Shown: piece after piece, positions 20,616-29,556 of the stretch | Layout of the letters: the number at the start of each line of letters is the position of its first letter | How positions within the stretch are numbered: the first letter of the stretch is position 1 | Assembly: GCF_900096975.1 (NCBI RefSeq) | Contig: NZ_FMYQ01000028.1 | Location: forward strand, 46,758 to 110,757 | Source of the DNA: Paraburkholderia lycopersici | Lineage (GTDB): Bacteria > Pseudomonadota > Gammaproteobacteria > Burkholderiales > Burkholderiaceae | DNA length: 64,000 bases | Direction of reading: 5' to 3' | Made by a program: the position numbers and the translations under genes | Notes under the pieces: generated by a model | The model's database searches: none | What the model was told of the DNA's origin: nothing | Seen by the model: the letters and a program-made list of their open reading frames with translations, nothing else

Positions 20616-20631
20616 AGCAATAGCCATGCCA
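20616..20631 (-). promoter_or_regulatory. Sigma-54-type promoter of the sensor-narK operon
   Basis: The minus strand reads TGGCATG-GCTA-TTGCT, a full match to TGGCAYR-N4-TTGCW. The predicted start point falls at the first base of hairpin P1. Confidence 0.8.
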
Positions 20632-20781
20632 TTCAGAGGGGGAAACCGGATGGAACCGCGCGCAAAGCCGCGCGAGCGGATTTGCGCCGGTCCGGATCGA
20701 GCCGCGGACAGCGCGGCGCGCCGCCATTCGTGTGCGTCAGGTGACTGCTACTGGTGCACCGCAGCGAAGGCTCGCACCAAG

Positions 20782-20820
20782 GCCGGGCACCGGCTTGCCT
20801 TGCGCAGGCCGGTGCCCGGC
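20782..20820 (-). terminator. Hairpin downstream of livF
   Basis: Perfect 13-bp arms GCCGGGCACCGGC and GCCGGTGCCCGGC, 13 bases apart, lie 86 bases after the livF stop. There is no T-run, so it may act as a Rho-dependent or mRNA-stabilising 3' hairpin rather than an intrinsic terminator. Confidence 0.5.
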
Positions 20821-20905
20821 TCGACGGTCACGCGCGGGCGCGGCGTGAGGTGGCGCCCAGAGGACCGAAGAATCGGGCGCTGGCGCGGCGCCCTGCGCCA
20901 GCGCA

Positions 20906-21607
20906 CTAGCGCGCGAAGTACATGTCGTGAAGCTCGTCCACGTTCACGTCCTTCGCGCGCGCGGCAAACGTGACCTTGCCTCCCTGCATGAGGTACACCT
21001 GGTCGGCAAGCCGCAGCGCCATGCCGGTATTCTGCTCTACCAGCACGATGGTGCGCCCGGCCGTCTTGAGGCGTTCGAGGATTGCGAACACTTCCTGCAC
21101 CATCACCGGCGCGAGACCGAGCGAAGGCTCGTCGATCAGCATGAGCTGCGGCGAGGACATCAGCCCGCGCCCCAGCGCCAGCATCTGCGCCTGGCCGCCC
21201 GAGAGCGTGCCCGCCGGCAACGCGCGGCGCTCCTTGAGCAACGGGAAGAGCGCATAGACCTCCTCCAGTTGCGCCTTCGCCCCGGCGCGGCGCGTTTTCG
21301 CGAACGCGCCCAGCATGAGGTTCTCCTCGATCGTCATGTCACGGAAGATCATGCGGCCTTCGGGCACCATCGCAATGCCGCGCCGCGCCATGTCCCAGGT
21401 CGGCACGCCAGCGAGCGCGTCGCCGTCGAAGGCGATCTGCCCGCGCTCCAGCGGCACGAGCCCCATGATCGCGCGCAGCAGCGTGGTCTTGCCCGCGCCG
21501 TTCGGGCCGACGATGGTCGTGACCTCGCCGCTCGCGACATCGAGCGAAACGTCCCATAACACGTTGATCGCGCCATAGCCGGCGCGGGCACTGTTGATTT
21601 CAAGCAT
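20906..21607 (-). CDS. livF: Branched-chain amino acid-type ABC transporter ATPase (LivF)
   Basis: 233 residues with Walker A GPNGAGKTTLLRAIMG, Q-loop region, ABC signature LSGGQAQMLALGRGL and Walker B LMLIDEPSLGLAP. These place it in the LivF group of hydrophobic-amino-acid importers (HAAT family). Its start lies within the last eight bases of livG. It powers uptake with LivG through the LivH-LivM permease. It is the last gene of the operon; the substrate cannot be read from the sequence. Confidence 0.9.
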   Translation of the reverse strand: MLEINSARAGYGAINVLWDVSLDVASGEVTTIVGPNGAGKTTLLRAIMGLVPLERGQIAFDGDALAGVPTWDMARRGIAMVPEGRMIFRDMTIEENLMLGAFAKTRRAGAKAQLEEVYALFPLLKERRALPAGTLSGGQAQMLALGRGLMSSPQLMLIDEPSLGLAPVMVQEVFAILERLKTAGRTIVLVEQNTGMALRLADQVYLMQGGKVTFAARAKDVNVDELHDMYFAR

Positions 21608-22340
21608 GGGCGGCCTCTCCCGTATAGCTGCGCACGACTTCGGGATCGCGGAAGACTTCGGCGGGCGGACCGTCGGCGATCAGCTTGCCGAAGTTCAGCA
21701 CGCACACGCGGCGGCACAGGTTCATCACGGTCTCGATGTCGTGCTCGATAATCAGGATGCCTACGTTGTAGCGCTCGTGCACGGCCAGCAGCGTTTGCAT
21801 GAAGCGGCGCTTGGTGGCCGTTTCGAGGCCGCCCAGCACTTCGTCGAGCAGCAGGAGCCTCGGCGCCGTCGCGAGCGCCTTCGCCACTTCGAGCGCCTTC
21901 AGTTCCGTGAGCGCGAGCTCCGTGGCGGCGTCGCGCTCCGCCTTGCCTTCGAGGCCGAGGAACGCGAGGATTTCGTCGATGCGCGCCTCGTCCACGCGCC
22001 CCGCGCCGAAGCGCTGCGCGACGACGAGGTTCTCGCGCACGGTGAGCTCGTGCATGGGCTGCGGCACCTGGAACGTACGGCCGATGCCGAGGCGCGCACG
22101 CCTGTAGAGCGGCGCTTTCAGGAGGTCCACGTCGCCGAAGCGGATCGAGCCTCCAGTGGGCCGCGCGAGGCCCGAAATCGCATTGAAAAGCGTGGTCTTG
22201 CCTGCCCCGTTCGGCCCGACGAGCCCGACCACGTCGCGCGTGCCGAGCGATAGCGAAACGCCGTTCACCGCCGTGATGCCGCCAAAACGGATCGATACGT
22301 CCTGCAGGCGCAGTTGTGCCGCTTGTTCAGCTTGCTGCAT
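21600..22340 (-). CDS. livG: Branched-chain amino acid-type ABC transporter ATPase (LivG)
   Basis: 246 residues, LivG-like, with Walker A GPNGAGKTTLFNAISG and Walker B LLLLDEVLGGLE followed by IEHDIETVMNLCRR. The C-loop position reads LALTELKALEVAKAL instead of the LSxGQ signature, a deviation seen in some HAAT subgroups. The ATG at 22340 has GAGG 5 bases upstream. A GTG two codons earlier is possible. It overlaps the livM 3' end. Confidence 0.88.
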   Translation of the reverse strand: MQQAEQAAQLRLQDVSIRFGGITAVNGVSLSLGTRDVVGLVGPNGAGKTTLFNAISGLARPTGGSIRFGDVDLLKAPLYRRARLGIGRTFQVPQPMHELTVRENLVVAQRFGAGRVDEARIDEILAFLGLEGKAERDAATELALTELKALEVAKALATAPRLLLLDEVLGGLETATKRRFMQTLLAVHERYNVGILIIEHDIETVMNLCRRVCVLNFGKLIADGPPAEVFRDPEVVRSYTGEAAHA

Positions 22341-23343
22341 GGACACCTCGACGGATACGTTTGAAGCGCAGCGCGGTCAGGCCCGCCGGGCTCACGATAA
22401 TCATCGCCACGAGCAGCATGCCCAGCACGATCTGGTGGCCCGTCGGCAAGAGGCTCTTGAGCACGAGTTGATCGGCGAGATACACGGTCACGGCGCCCAC
22501 CAGCGGCCCGAGTATGGTGCGATAGCCGCCGCAGATCGCCGCGATGATCGGCACGACGGCCCAGCTCGCGTTGAACGCGTAATCGGGTTCGAGAAAGTTG
22601 ATGTAGTGCGCGTTGAACGCGCCGACCAGTCCCGTCATCAGCGCGGAGAGCATCAGCATGGCAAGCTTGAGCATCACGCTGTTCACGCCCACCACGCGCG
22701 TGGCGTCCTCCGATTCGTGCATCGCGCGCAGCGCGAGGCCTACGTAGCCGCCGCGCAGCCGCGCATAGACGGCGGCGAACGCGAGCACGAGTGTGAGCAC
22801 CACGAGGTAGCCGCCGCTCTTGCTGCCGAAGTCGAATCCCGCGACCTTCGGCAGGCCCGGAATACTGGAAAGGCCGCTCGCGCCGCCCGTGAGGCCCGAC
22901 CATTCGGTGGCGACGATACGGAAGATTTGCGCGTAGGCGAGAATCGCGAGCGCGAAGTACGGTCCCTTCAGGCGCAGTGCAGGCGCCATTGCGAGCGAGG
23001 CGAGCGCCGCGCCCACGCCGCCCGCGAGTATCGCGGGAAACACGGGCCAGCCGGCCTTGAGCGTGAGAAGCGCCGAAATATACGAACCGACGCCGAAGAA
23101 CGCCGCGTGCCCGAAGCTCACCATGCCGCCGAGATTGCCGAGCAGCGCCCACGCAAGCGCCACGCCCGCAATCGTGAGCGAGGCCACCGCCAGGCTCATC
23201 AGATAGAGGTTCTGGCCGAACATGAGCGGCACCCCCGCATAGAGCACGGCCAGCACGCCGGCGAGCGCGGCGAGGCGCGGGGCGGAGCGGGCCGTTGCCG
23301 CCTTCGTGGAATGTGTCGAATGCATCATGTCCATCGGTCTCAT
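22327..23343 (-). CDS. livM: ABC transporter permease (LivM)
   Basis: 338 residues with about ten hydrophobic segments and the LivM-type motif GNLGGMVSFGHAAFFGVGSYISALL. The EAA-like loop is near ALRAMHESEDATRVVGVN. It pairs with LivH to form the inner-membrane channel. The ATG at 23343 overlaps the livH stop codon (ATGA), indicating coupled translation. A second ATG at 23334 has better Shine-Dalgarno spacing. Confidence 0.9.
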   Translation of the reverse strand: MRPMDMMHSTHSTKAATARSAPRLAALAGVLAVLYAGVPLMFGQNLYLMSLAVASLTIAGVALAWALLGNLGGMVSFGHAAFFGVGSYISALLTLKAGWPVFPAILAGGVGAALASLAMAPALRLKGPYFALAILAYAQIFRIVATEWSGLTGGASGLSSIPGLPKVAGFDFGSKSGGYLVVLTLVLAFAAVYARLRGGYVGLALRAMHESEDATRVVGVNSVMLKLAMLMLSALMTGLVGAFNAHYINFLEPDYAFNASWAVVPIIAAICGGYRTILGPLVGAVTVYLADQLVLKSLLPTGHQIVLGMLLVAMIIVSPAGLTALRFKRIRRGVHAAS

Positions 23344-24212
23344 CCTCTTCTTTTCGCCACGCCGAACAGGCCGTTCGGCAGCACGTAGAGCACGAGCAGG
23401 AACAGCAGCATGCCCGCGAGCTCCTGCAGCGCCGAGCTCGCGAGCGTGACCGTGAGCGCCTCGGTGATGCCGAGCAGCATCGCACCGGCCAGCACGCCCG
23501 GAATGGAGCCCACGCCCGCCAGCACCGTGATGACGAACGCCTTCACCGTGAGCGCCTCGCCGATAGACGGCTGGATCGCGCTCGAGGCGTAAATGGACAC
23601 GCCCGCGCACGAGGCGAGCAGCCCGGCCACGACGAACGAGATCCGCTCGGTCTTGCGCGGGTCGATGCCCATCAGGCGCGCCGCGTCGCGGTTGCTGGAA
23701 ATGGCGCGCACGGCGCGGCCATACCACGAGCGCGAAAGCCACCACCAGAGCGCCAGCATCAGCAGCACGCTGATGCCGAACGAGAGCACTTCGCTGCGCA
23801 TGGAAAGCAGGTCGCCGAGCATCACGCTGTCCTGCAGCCACGCGTTGCCAGTCGAGCGCACGTCGGCGCCCCAGCCCAGCAGCACCGCATTGGTGAGCAC
23901 GATGCCGATACCGTAGGTGAGGATCAGCGAGTTCAGCTCGCGGTCGCGCTTGATGCGGCTCACGAGATACCACGCCGCCGCCGCGGCCGCGCACACCACG
24001 GGAATCGCCACGGGAATCGCGAACACGGGATTGAGGCCGAGCTTCGTCTCGAACGTGCAGGCGATATAGGCGGCGAGCAGCACCAGTTCGCCGTGCGCGA
24101 GATTGATGATGCGCATCGAGCCGAACACCAGCGCGAGCCCGAGCGCGACGAGCGCGTAGGCGCCGCCCACGAGCACGCCGGAATACAGCGATTGCAGCAA
24201 CAGGTCGGTCAT
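23340..24212 (-). CDS. livH: ABC transporter permease (LivH)
   Basis: 290 residues with eight or so membrane spans. The LivH signature lies near the N-terminus (LGLALVFGSMRIINLAHGELVLLAAYI), and RAISSNRDAARLMGIDPRKTERISF forms the cytoplasmic coupling loop. The start at 24212 has AAGGAG at 8 bases. The longer frame upstream lacks family similarity. It lies 28 bases after the binding-protein gene. Confidence 0.9.
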   Translation of the reverse strand: MTDLLLQSLYSGVLVGGAYALVALGLALVFGSMRIINLAHGELVLLAAYIACTFETKLGLNPVFAIPVAIPVVCAAAAAAWYLVSRIKRDRELNSLILTYGIGIVLTNAVLLGWGADVRSTGNAWLQDSVMLGDLLSMRSEVLSFGISVLLMLALWWWLSRSWYGRAVRAISSNRDAARLMGIDPRKTERISFVVAGLLASCAGVSIYASSAIQPSIGEALTVKAFVITVLAGVGSIPGVLAGAMLLGITEALTVTLASSALQELAGMLLFLLVLYVLPNGLFGVAKRRG

Positions 24213-24240
24213 TGCGGCTTCTCCTTTGCGGCGCCTCGGC

Positions 24241-25452
24241 TCACCACGGCAACGCGGGGTAATCGAGCTTGCCCGTGGCGCGCTCCTTCGGCCACACGAG
24301 CACGATGCGGCCGCCCTGGATCTGCGCCATGTTGTTGAGGAACGCGGGGTTGTCGCCATTCGGCGCGAAGGCCACCTTGCCGATCAGCGTGTCGTGCGGC
24401 TTTGCGCGCAGCGCCGTGGCGATGCCGTCCTGCCCGAGCGTGCCCGCGTCGGCAGCGCGCGCCATGGCGTCGAACAGGAGGCGCGACTGCACGTACGCGA
24501 ACTCGGCCAGATAGTCGGGTTCCTTGTGATACGCGGCCTGGTAGGCGTCCACGAAGGACTTGCCTTCGGCGGAGCCGAGCTGTGCGGGATACGGCAGCAT
24601 TGCACAACCGATCACGTTGTTCACGAGATCGGGAAAATCGGCCGCCATTTTCGGCGTGACGATCGACCATGCGCCCATCACGGCCTTCAGTTGCGGCCGC
24701 AACACCCTGGCGGCGCGCAGAATGCCGAGATAGTCGTTCTCGTAGGCGATCATCAGCAGGACTTCGGGCTTGTCCTGCAGGCGCACCTTGTTCACGAGCG
24801 GCTTGAAGTCCGTCATCGTGGGGTCGAACGCATGCACGGTCACCGTCACGCCCTGCGCGCGCAATTGCGTGGAGACTTCGTTGCTGAGGTCGCTGGTGGC
24901 CTGCTTCGTCGAGACGAGAATCGAAACCGACTTCACGCCCATGGCATTCAACTGGCCCACCACGGCCTTCGAGTAGCCCGAAGCGGGCCCGATGCGGAAA
25001 AAGTGCTTCAGGCCGCGCGTGGTCATCGCGCTGTCCACCGCGCCCGAGGTGATGTAGACGATGCCGGCCCTGTCCGCCGCCTCGGAAGCCGGGCTCACCG
25101 AATTCGAGCCGTAGCCGCCCGTGATGGCGAGCACGCCCTGCGACGCGAGCTTCTCGACCGCGGAGACGGCTTTCGCCGGCTGCGCCTCGTCGTCGATCAC
25201 GGTGAGCGCGACCTTGTGCTTGCCCTCGCCCCGGTTGAAAAGATCGGCGGCGAGCTTGATGCCTTCGAGCTGCGCGTTGCCTGCGCGCGCCATCGAGCCG
25301 GTGAGCGGCAACTCCACGCCCACGGGCAGCACGTCGGCAAACGCGGCGGGCGTGTGTGCGAGCAGCGCGCAGGCACATGCCGCGCCCGCGCCGAGGCGGG
25401 AAAGCGCTCGCACGAGCGCGCGCGGCTTGCTGCGAGTAGCGATGCGAACCAT
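24241..25452 (-). CDS. ABC transporter substrate-binding protein (LivK-like), copy 1
   Basis: 403 residues. An N-terminal Arg-rich region and hydrophobic stretch ending near TPAAFA form a signal peptide. The mature part starts DVLPVGVELPLTGSMARAGNAQ and belongs to the periplasmic leucine/isoleucine/valine-binding family. It contains GVLAITGGYGSNSVSPASEAADRAG and YENDYLGILRAARVLRPQLKAV. The start at 25452 has GGAGG just upstream. It is about half identical by eye to the upstream gene's product, with the same ending (YPALPW versus YPGVPW). That indicates a duplicated binding protein serving one transporter. Confidence 0.88.
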   Translation of the reverse strand: MVRIATRSKPRALVRALSRLGAGAACACALLAHTPAAFADVLPVGVELPLTGSMARAGNAQLEGIKLAADLFNRGEGKHKVALTVIDDEAQPAKAVSAVEKLASQGVLAITGGYGSNSVSPASEAADRAGIVYITSGAVDSAMTTRGLKHFFRIGPASGYSKAVVGQLNAMGVKSVSILVSTKQATSDLSNEVSTQLRAQGVTVTVHAFDPTMTDFKPLVNKVRLQDKPEVLLMIAYENDYLGILRAARVLRPQLKAVMGAWSIVTPKMAADFPDLVNNVIGCAMLPYPAQLGSAEGKSFVDAYQAAYHKEPDYLAEFAYVQSRLLFDAMARAADAGTLGQDGIATALRAKPHDTLIGKVAFAPNGDNPAFLNNMAQIQGGRIVLVWPKERATGKLDYPALPW

Positions 25453-25579
25453 CGGACCTCCAAACCGTTGTCTCAATGAGGTGGCGCGGCGCCGTCGATC
25501 GCGGTGCTCGCGGTTTGCTTCGTTGTTCTATGTGTTTGCTTCGTCACGCGCGATGCGATTTCCCCGCATACGCGTCAGC

Positions 25580-26842
25580 TCACCAGGGCACGCCCGGATA
25601 CACCGGCTTCGCCGTCGCGTAGTTCGCGGGCCACACGAGTGCGAGCTTGCCGTCGCGAGCGAACTGCCCCATGTGCGCGACGTAGTTCGTGTTGTCGCCG
25701 CGCGCGTCGAAGGCCACCTTGCCGAGAAAAGTGTCGTCGCGGTGCGTGGCGCGCAGCGTGTCGGCGAGGCCGCCCTTTTCGAGCGTGCCGGCCTTCTGCG
25801 CGCTCGCAATGGCTTCGAAGAGCAGTTGCGCATAGACGAACGAGGTCTGCGACTGATAGTTCGACGTCGTCTTGAAGAGCCGCTGGTACGTGTCGGAGAA
25901 ATCGCGCTGGTCGGACGAGCGATAGTCGGCCGGCGAGGACAGCACGGTCGCGCCGTACACGTTCGGCACGAGGTCGGGGAAGGACTGGGCCATTTTCGGA
26001 CTCGCGAAAGCCCACGGCGCCGCGATCGCCTTGAGGTCGGGCTTGAGCACGCGCGAGGCGCGCAGGATGCCCACGTAGTCGTTCTCGTAGCCGAGCATGG
26101 CCATCGCGTCGGGCTTGTCCTGCAGCTTGACCTTGTTGATGAGCGGCTTGAAGTCGCTGATCGAGGGGTCGTAGGCGTGCAGCACGGTCTTCACGCCCTG
26201 CGCCTTGAGCGCCGCGTCGAGCTGCTTCGCGAGATCGCTCGTCGCGTCCTTCGTCGAATAGACGATCGCCACCGACTTCACGCCCAGCGCGTTAAAGAGC
26301 CCCACCATGCCCTTCGTGTAGCCGGGCGTGTTGCTCACGCGAAAGAAGTTCTTCAGGCCGCGCGAGACCATGTCGTCGCTGGTGCCGCCTGACGTCACGT
26401 AGACGAGGCCCGCCTTGTTCGCTGCTTCCGACGCCGGTCCGGCGCAGTTCGAATTGGCCGCGCCCGCTATCGCGAGCACGTGCCGGGAGGCAAGCTGCTC
26501 GACGGCGGCGACGGCCTTGGCGGGGTTCGACTCGTCGTCGACGGTCACCAGTGTGATCTTGTCCTGCGGATGGCGGCGGTTGTAAATGTCGGCCGCCACC
26601 TGGATGCCGCGATACATCTCCGTGCCCGCCTGCGCGAGCGCGCCGGTCAGCGGCAGCTCCACGCCCACGCGCCACTCGGCGGCGTGCGCGAGCGACGGCG
26701 TGAGGGCAGTGGCCAGCGCCACCGTCAGCGCCACCGCCAGCCCGCCGTGCAGACCCGCGCAAACGGGCCGGCGGCGCGGCGCGCGCCACCGCGCGGAAGC
26801 TGTGATGCACGCGTGCTGCTCGCGAGCCTTGAGTCGCGTCAT
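25580..26842 (-). CDS. ABC transporter substrate-binding protein (LivK-like), copy 2
   Basis: 420 residues with a long Arg-rich n-region, hydrophobic core and cleavage near SLAHAA, then EWRVGVELPLTGALAQAGTEMYRG of the periplasmic binding-protein family. AAGGAGGA precedes the ATG. It is the first gene of the operon: binding protein 2, binding protein 1, livH, livM, livG, livF. Its paralogue follows after 127 bases. The two proteins share the segment ENDYxGILRAxRVLxP. They may widen the ligand range of the transporter. Confidence 0.88.
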   Translation of the reverse strand: MTRLKAREQHACITASARWRAPRRRPVCAGLHGGLAVALTVALATALTPSLAHAAEWRVGVELPLTGALAQAGTEMYRGIQVAADIYNRRHPQDKITLVTVDDESNPAKAVAAVEQLASRHVLAIAGAANSNCAGPASEAANKAGLVYVTSGGTSDDMVSRGLKNFFRVSNTPGYTKGMVGLFNALGVKSVAIVYSTKDATSDLAKQLDAALKAQGVKTVLHAYDPSISDFKPLINKVKLQDKPDAMAMLGYENDYVGILRASRVLKPDLKAIAAPWAFASPKMAQSFPDLVPNVYGATVLSSPADYRSSDQRDFSDTYQRLFKTTSNYQSQTSFVYAQLLFEAIASAQKAGTLEKGGLADTLRATHRDDTFLGKVAFDARGDNTNYVAHMGQFARDGKLALVWPANYATAKPVYPGVPW

Positions 26843-27367
26843 GTCTCCTCCTTCGCCTTTCGGGGGCTTGTGTGTGCCTTGGCGTTTTGCTGCGCGGCGC
26901 GCGCGAGGTGCGCCGCTGGACAGGTGCCAGTGTGGTGGAGGCGCGCGAGGCCAACAATTCGTTTTCGGGAAAGCAGGCGTTCGGCTGACTGGAAGTCGGC
27001 ATTTGTCCCGATGCGTGGGGGGCGCGCGGCGTTGACGAAGCGGTGCCGCGTCGCGAGCAGGAGGGCGGCGGCGTCAGGTGTGCGGGGAGCGGATCAGGAG
27101 CGGTGCGCCGCGGCGCCGGAGTCGGAGCCGGGTTTGCGGACCCGGCGTGCAAGCGCCGCCGTGGCGCGTTCTTCAACGTGGCGCGTCGCGCGCCACCGTT
27201 CGAATGCGGTTTCGACGCCAGCGCTGCGGCGAGAAAAACGCCGATCGACCGGCATGTGCAGGGCGAAAATTCATCGTCCGGCGCCGGACTTCGCGGAACA
27301 TTCCTTCATACCGGGTGCAAAGTCCGTCTCGCGTCGTCGTGCTCGCGATGCGCCGTCCACCCCGACG
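26843..27367. other. Intergenic region between livK2 and the kfrA-like gene
   Basis: 525 bases that must hold the liv operon promoter. The ORFs here are Arg-rich GC artefacts without ribosome binding sites. No RNA gene, repeat or terminator could be recognised. Confidence 0.4.
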
Positions 27368-28741
27368 TCACGCCGGCGAGGCTTCGGTGTTCAGCTTCGA
27401 CACCACGCCCGTCGCCGCGTCGTAGTGGTAGCCTTGCTGCTCGAGCTGGGCGCTGACCGCTTCGGCGACCACCTGCTGCTGAATCTCCTTGCGCAGCAAT
27501 TCGTGCTCAGGCTGAACCTGGCCCAACTCGGCGGCGAGCCGGCGATTCAAGGTGGCCTCGCCTGCGCTGCGGGCATGGCCGACGAGCGCCTTCTCGCTGG
27601 CCTGCGTCAGTTGCTGCTTCAGTCCGTTCGCGTATTCGGACCACTTCTTGACGGTCTCGCGGGCTTCGGCGACGGCAGCCGCATGCGTTTGCGCGTCGCG
27701 CGCGATCTGCGCCTTCAACACCTCGATTTCCTGCGCGTCGGCACCCTGCGCCGAAGCCGCATCGGCGCCCTCTGCCGCTTCGTTCGCCACCGCGCTCCCG
27801 GCGAGTTCGGCTGCGCGCTGCTGCGCTTCCGCCAGGCTGGCCGAGAGCCTGGCGATTTCCGATGTGCCGGCATCGCGCTCATCGGTCAGACTGGCGAGCT
27901 GCGCCTGGGCGTTTTGCAGTTCGAGCGCGGCGGCATCCCGTTCGGCGTGCACCGCCGCGGCCTCTTCCCGCTGGGCAGCGTGCGCGTCCTGTTCGGCCCG
28001 CAGCGCCGCGCGAATCGCCTCCAGCTCGCCCTCGAGCCGCGCGACCGCTTCCGCATGGGCAGACTCCTGCGCCGCGCGCACCGATGCGTCGTCCCCGCTT
28101 GCCGCGACCGGCTCCGCCTGCGCGCTCTCGTTTGCGTCTTCCGCCGCCCGCGAGGCCGCTTCGCGGTGCGCCGCCAGTTCCGACATCGCGCCCGCCAGCT
28201 CCGCTTCGAGGGTCGAAACGCGCTCCGCAAGCTCCGCGGCGCGCTTTTCCGCGGCGTCGCTCCGCTGCATCGCAAGCGCGATGTCCTCCTCCAGACCCGC
28301 CACCGCATCGGCCTTCTGCTCGTAGGCGCTCGTCATCTGGTCGAGCCTGCCTTGCAGCGCATCGAGTTCCTGGACGGTGGTTTGCAGTTCCTCGAGCGCG
28401 AGATCGCGCTCGCCGCTAGCGTCCTCGACCCGCTCGCGCATCGCGAGTAGCCGCCGCGCCACCGCCCGTTCGGCCTCGTCCTGCGCCGAGGTCCAAAGCC
28501 GGTCGAGCGCATCGCGCATCGTGTCCGTGACGGCCTGCGGCAACGCCGGACGCTCCACGACCTGCGGGACCCGCGGCCCGCGCTCCTCGCGCCACTTGCG
28601 CAACGACGCCGCCACCGAAACCACCGAACCCGTATGGACTTCGGACCAGATGGCCATGGGCGTTACCTTCTGGCCCTCGTCGGCCATCCGGTTCGCGATT
28701 TCAGCAACCAGTTCGTCCGTGATCGTGATGCTGCTTGACAT
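27368..28741 (-). CDS. KfrA-like DNA-binding coiled-coil protein
   Basis: 457 residues. The N-terminal 60 residues (ITDELVAEIANRMADEGQKVTPMAIWSEVHTGSVVSVAASLRKWREER) match the KfrA N-terminal DNA-binding domain. A very long Ala/Glu-rich alpha-helical coiled coil (about residues 100-430) follows, and a short C-terminus ends in a degenerate tail. KfrA was defined on IncP plasmids as an autoregulated protein that supports stable maintenance. Chromosomal homologues exist. It sits 32 kb from the partition genes, so a direct role in segregation is only a possibility. The start at 28741 is chosen by homology, with GAGG upstream. Confidence 0.8.
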   Translation of the reverse strand: MSSSITITDELVAEIANRMADEGQKVTPMAIWSEVHTGSVVSVAASLRKWREERGPRVPQVVERPALPQAVTDTMRDALDRLWTSAQDEAERAVARRLLAMRERVEDASGERDLALEELQTTVQELDALQGRLDQMTSAYEQKADAVAGLEEDIALAMQRSDAAEKRAAELAERVSTLEAELAGAMSELAAHREAASRAAEDANESAQAEPVAASGDDASVRAAQESAHAEAVARLEGELEAIRAALRAEQDAHAAQREEAAAVHAERDAAALELQNAQAQLASLTDERDAGTSEIARLSASLAEAQQRAAELAGSAVANEAAEGADAASAQGADAQEIEVLKAQIARDAQTHAAAVAEARETVKKWSEYANGLKQQLTQASEKALVGHARSAGEATLNRRLAAELGQVQPEHELLRKEIQQQVVAEAVSAQLEQQGYHYDAATGVVSKLNTEASPA

Positions 28742-29556
28742 ATCTGCCTCGAGAAAGTGCGGATGGTGACGAATGCCGGTTCGTCGTTCGGTCGCCAGGC
28801 GCGCTCTGCCGCCCACCTCGCGTTTCTCCAGATTGTCGGGTACCGGCGCGGCGGTTAATCCTTCGAAAAGCCGGGGTTAGCAGGAGGTATTCACGAGATT
28901 GCGTCTGTCGGGCGTACCGCCGGGACCGGTCGTGACGGCTCGCGATTCTGCAGACAATATCCATTCTCCATGGCGAATACGCGACAAGGCTGCCGCCGTT
29001 GCCTGCGCGGCAGTTCGCCGTTCAGCCCGATTCGCGCCGCGCGTTTTTTCCCGCGAAGTAGCGGGCGCCGCTCACCAGGCTCACCAGGATGTCGTCGAAA
29101 TCGGAGCCCGGCGCTGTGCGGCGCAATGCCGCCACGTTGCGTCCGGACTTCGCCGCTACGGCCACGAACGCAAGGCTCGGGGCGAGCACGCATGGGCGAC
29201 GCGACGGCGACAGGATTCGCACCCACGCGCGCCCCGCCAATTGATACGGATAACGAATCGTCCCGTCGCTCTTCGCGATGCGGCCCGCTTCACGAGGCCA
29301 GCGCGATCCGGCATCGCGCCCGCCTGTTGCGCGATCGCTTCGGTGTCTCCTGCGCCCCCCGGCTTCCAGGCCGGCGGGCCAGCGAACGCCATGCAGAATT
29401 TTTCGTAACTTGACGATCCCCTCTAATTCGTTGCGTTGTCATCGACCTGTTTCATGGTTCCGAAAAAATCGCGCTGCGCTCGTTGCGTCGTGCTTTCCCG
29501 AAAGTGTCACAAAACGACCGCGCCACAACACGTACATATAGTCGATGGGGTCCCCT
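28742..29556. other. Intergenic region upstream of the lipoprotein phosphoesterase
   Basis: 815 bases without a confident gene. A minus-strand frame ending at 29022 reads plausibly protein-like for about 85 residues back to near 29280 (...IRYPYQLAGRAWVRIL...FDDILVSLVSGARYFAGK). It lacks an ATG and a ribosome binding site, so it may be a fragment. The rest shows nothing recognisable. Confidence 0.35.

Noticed and set aside
20740..20790. GGTGCACC and GCACCA sequences as NtrC enhancer upstream of the sensor operon
   Set aside because: Half-sites are present but their spacing does not fit the NtrC consensus.
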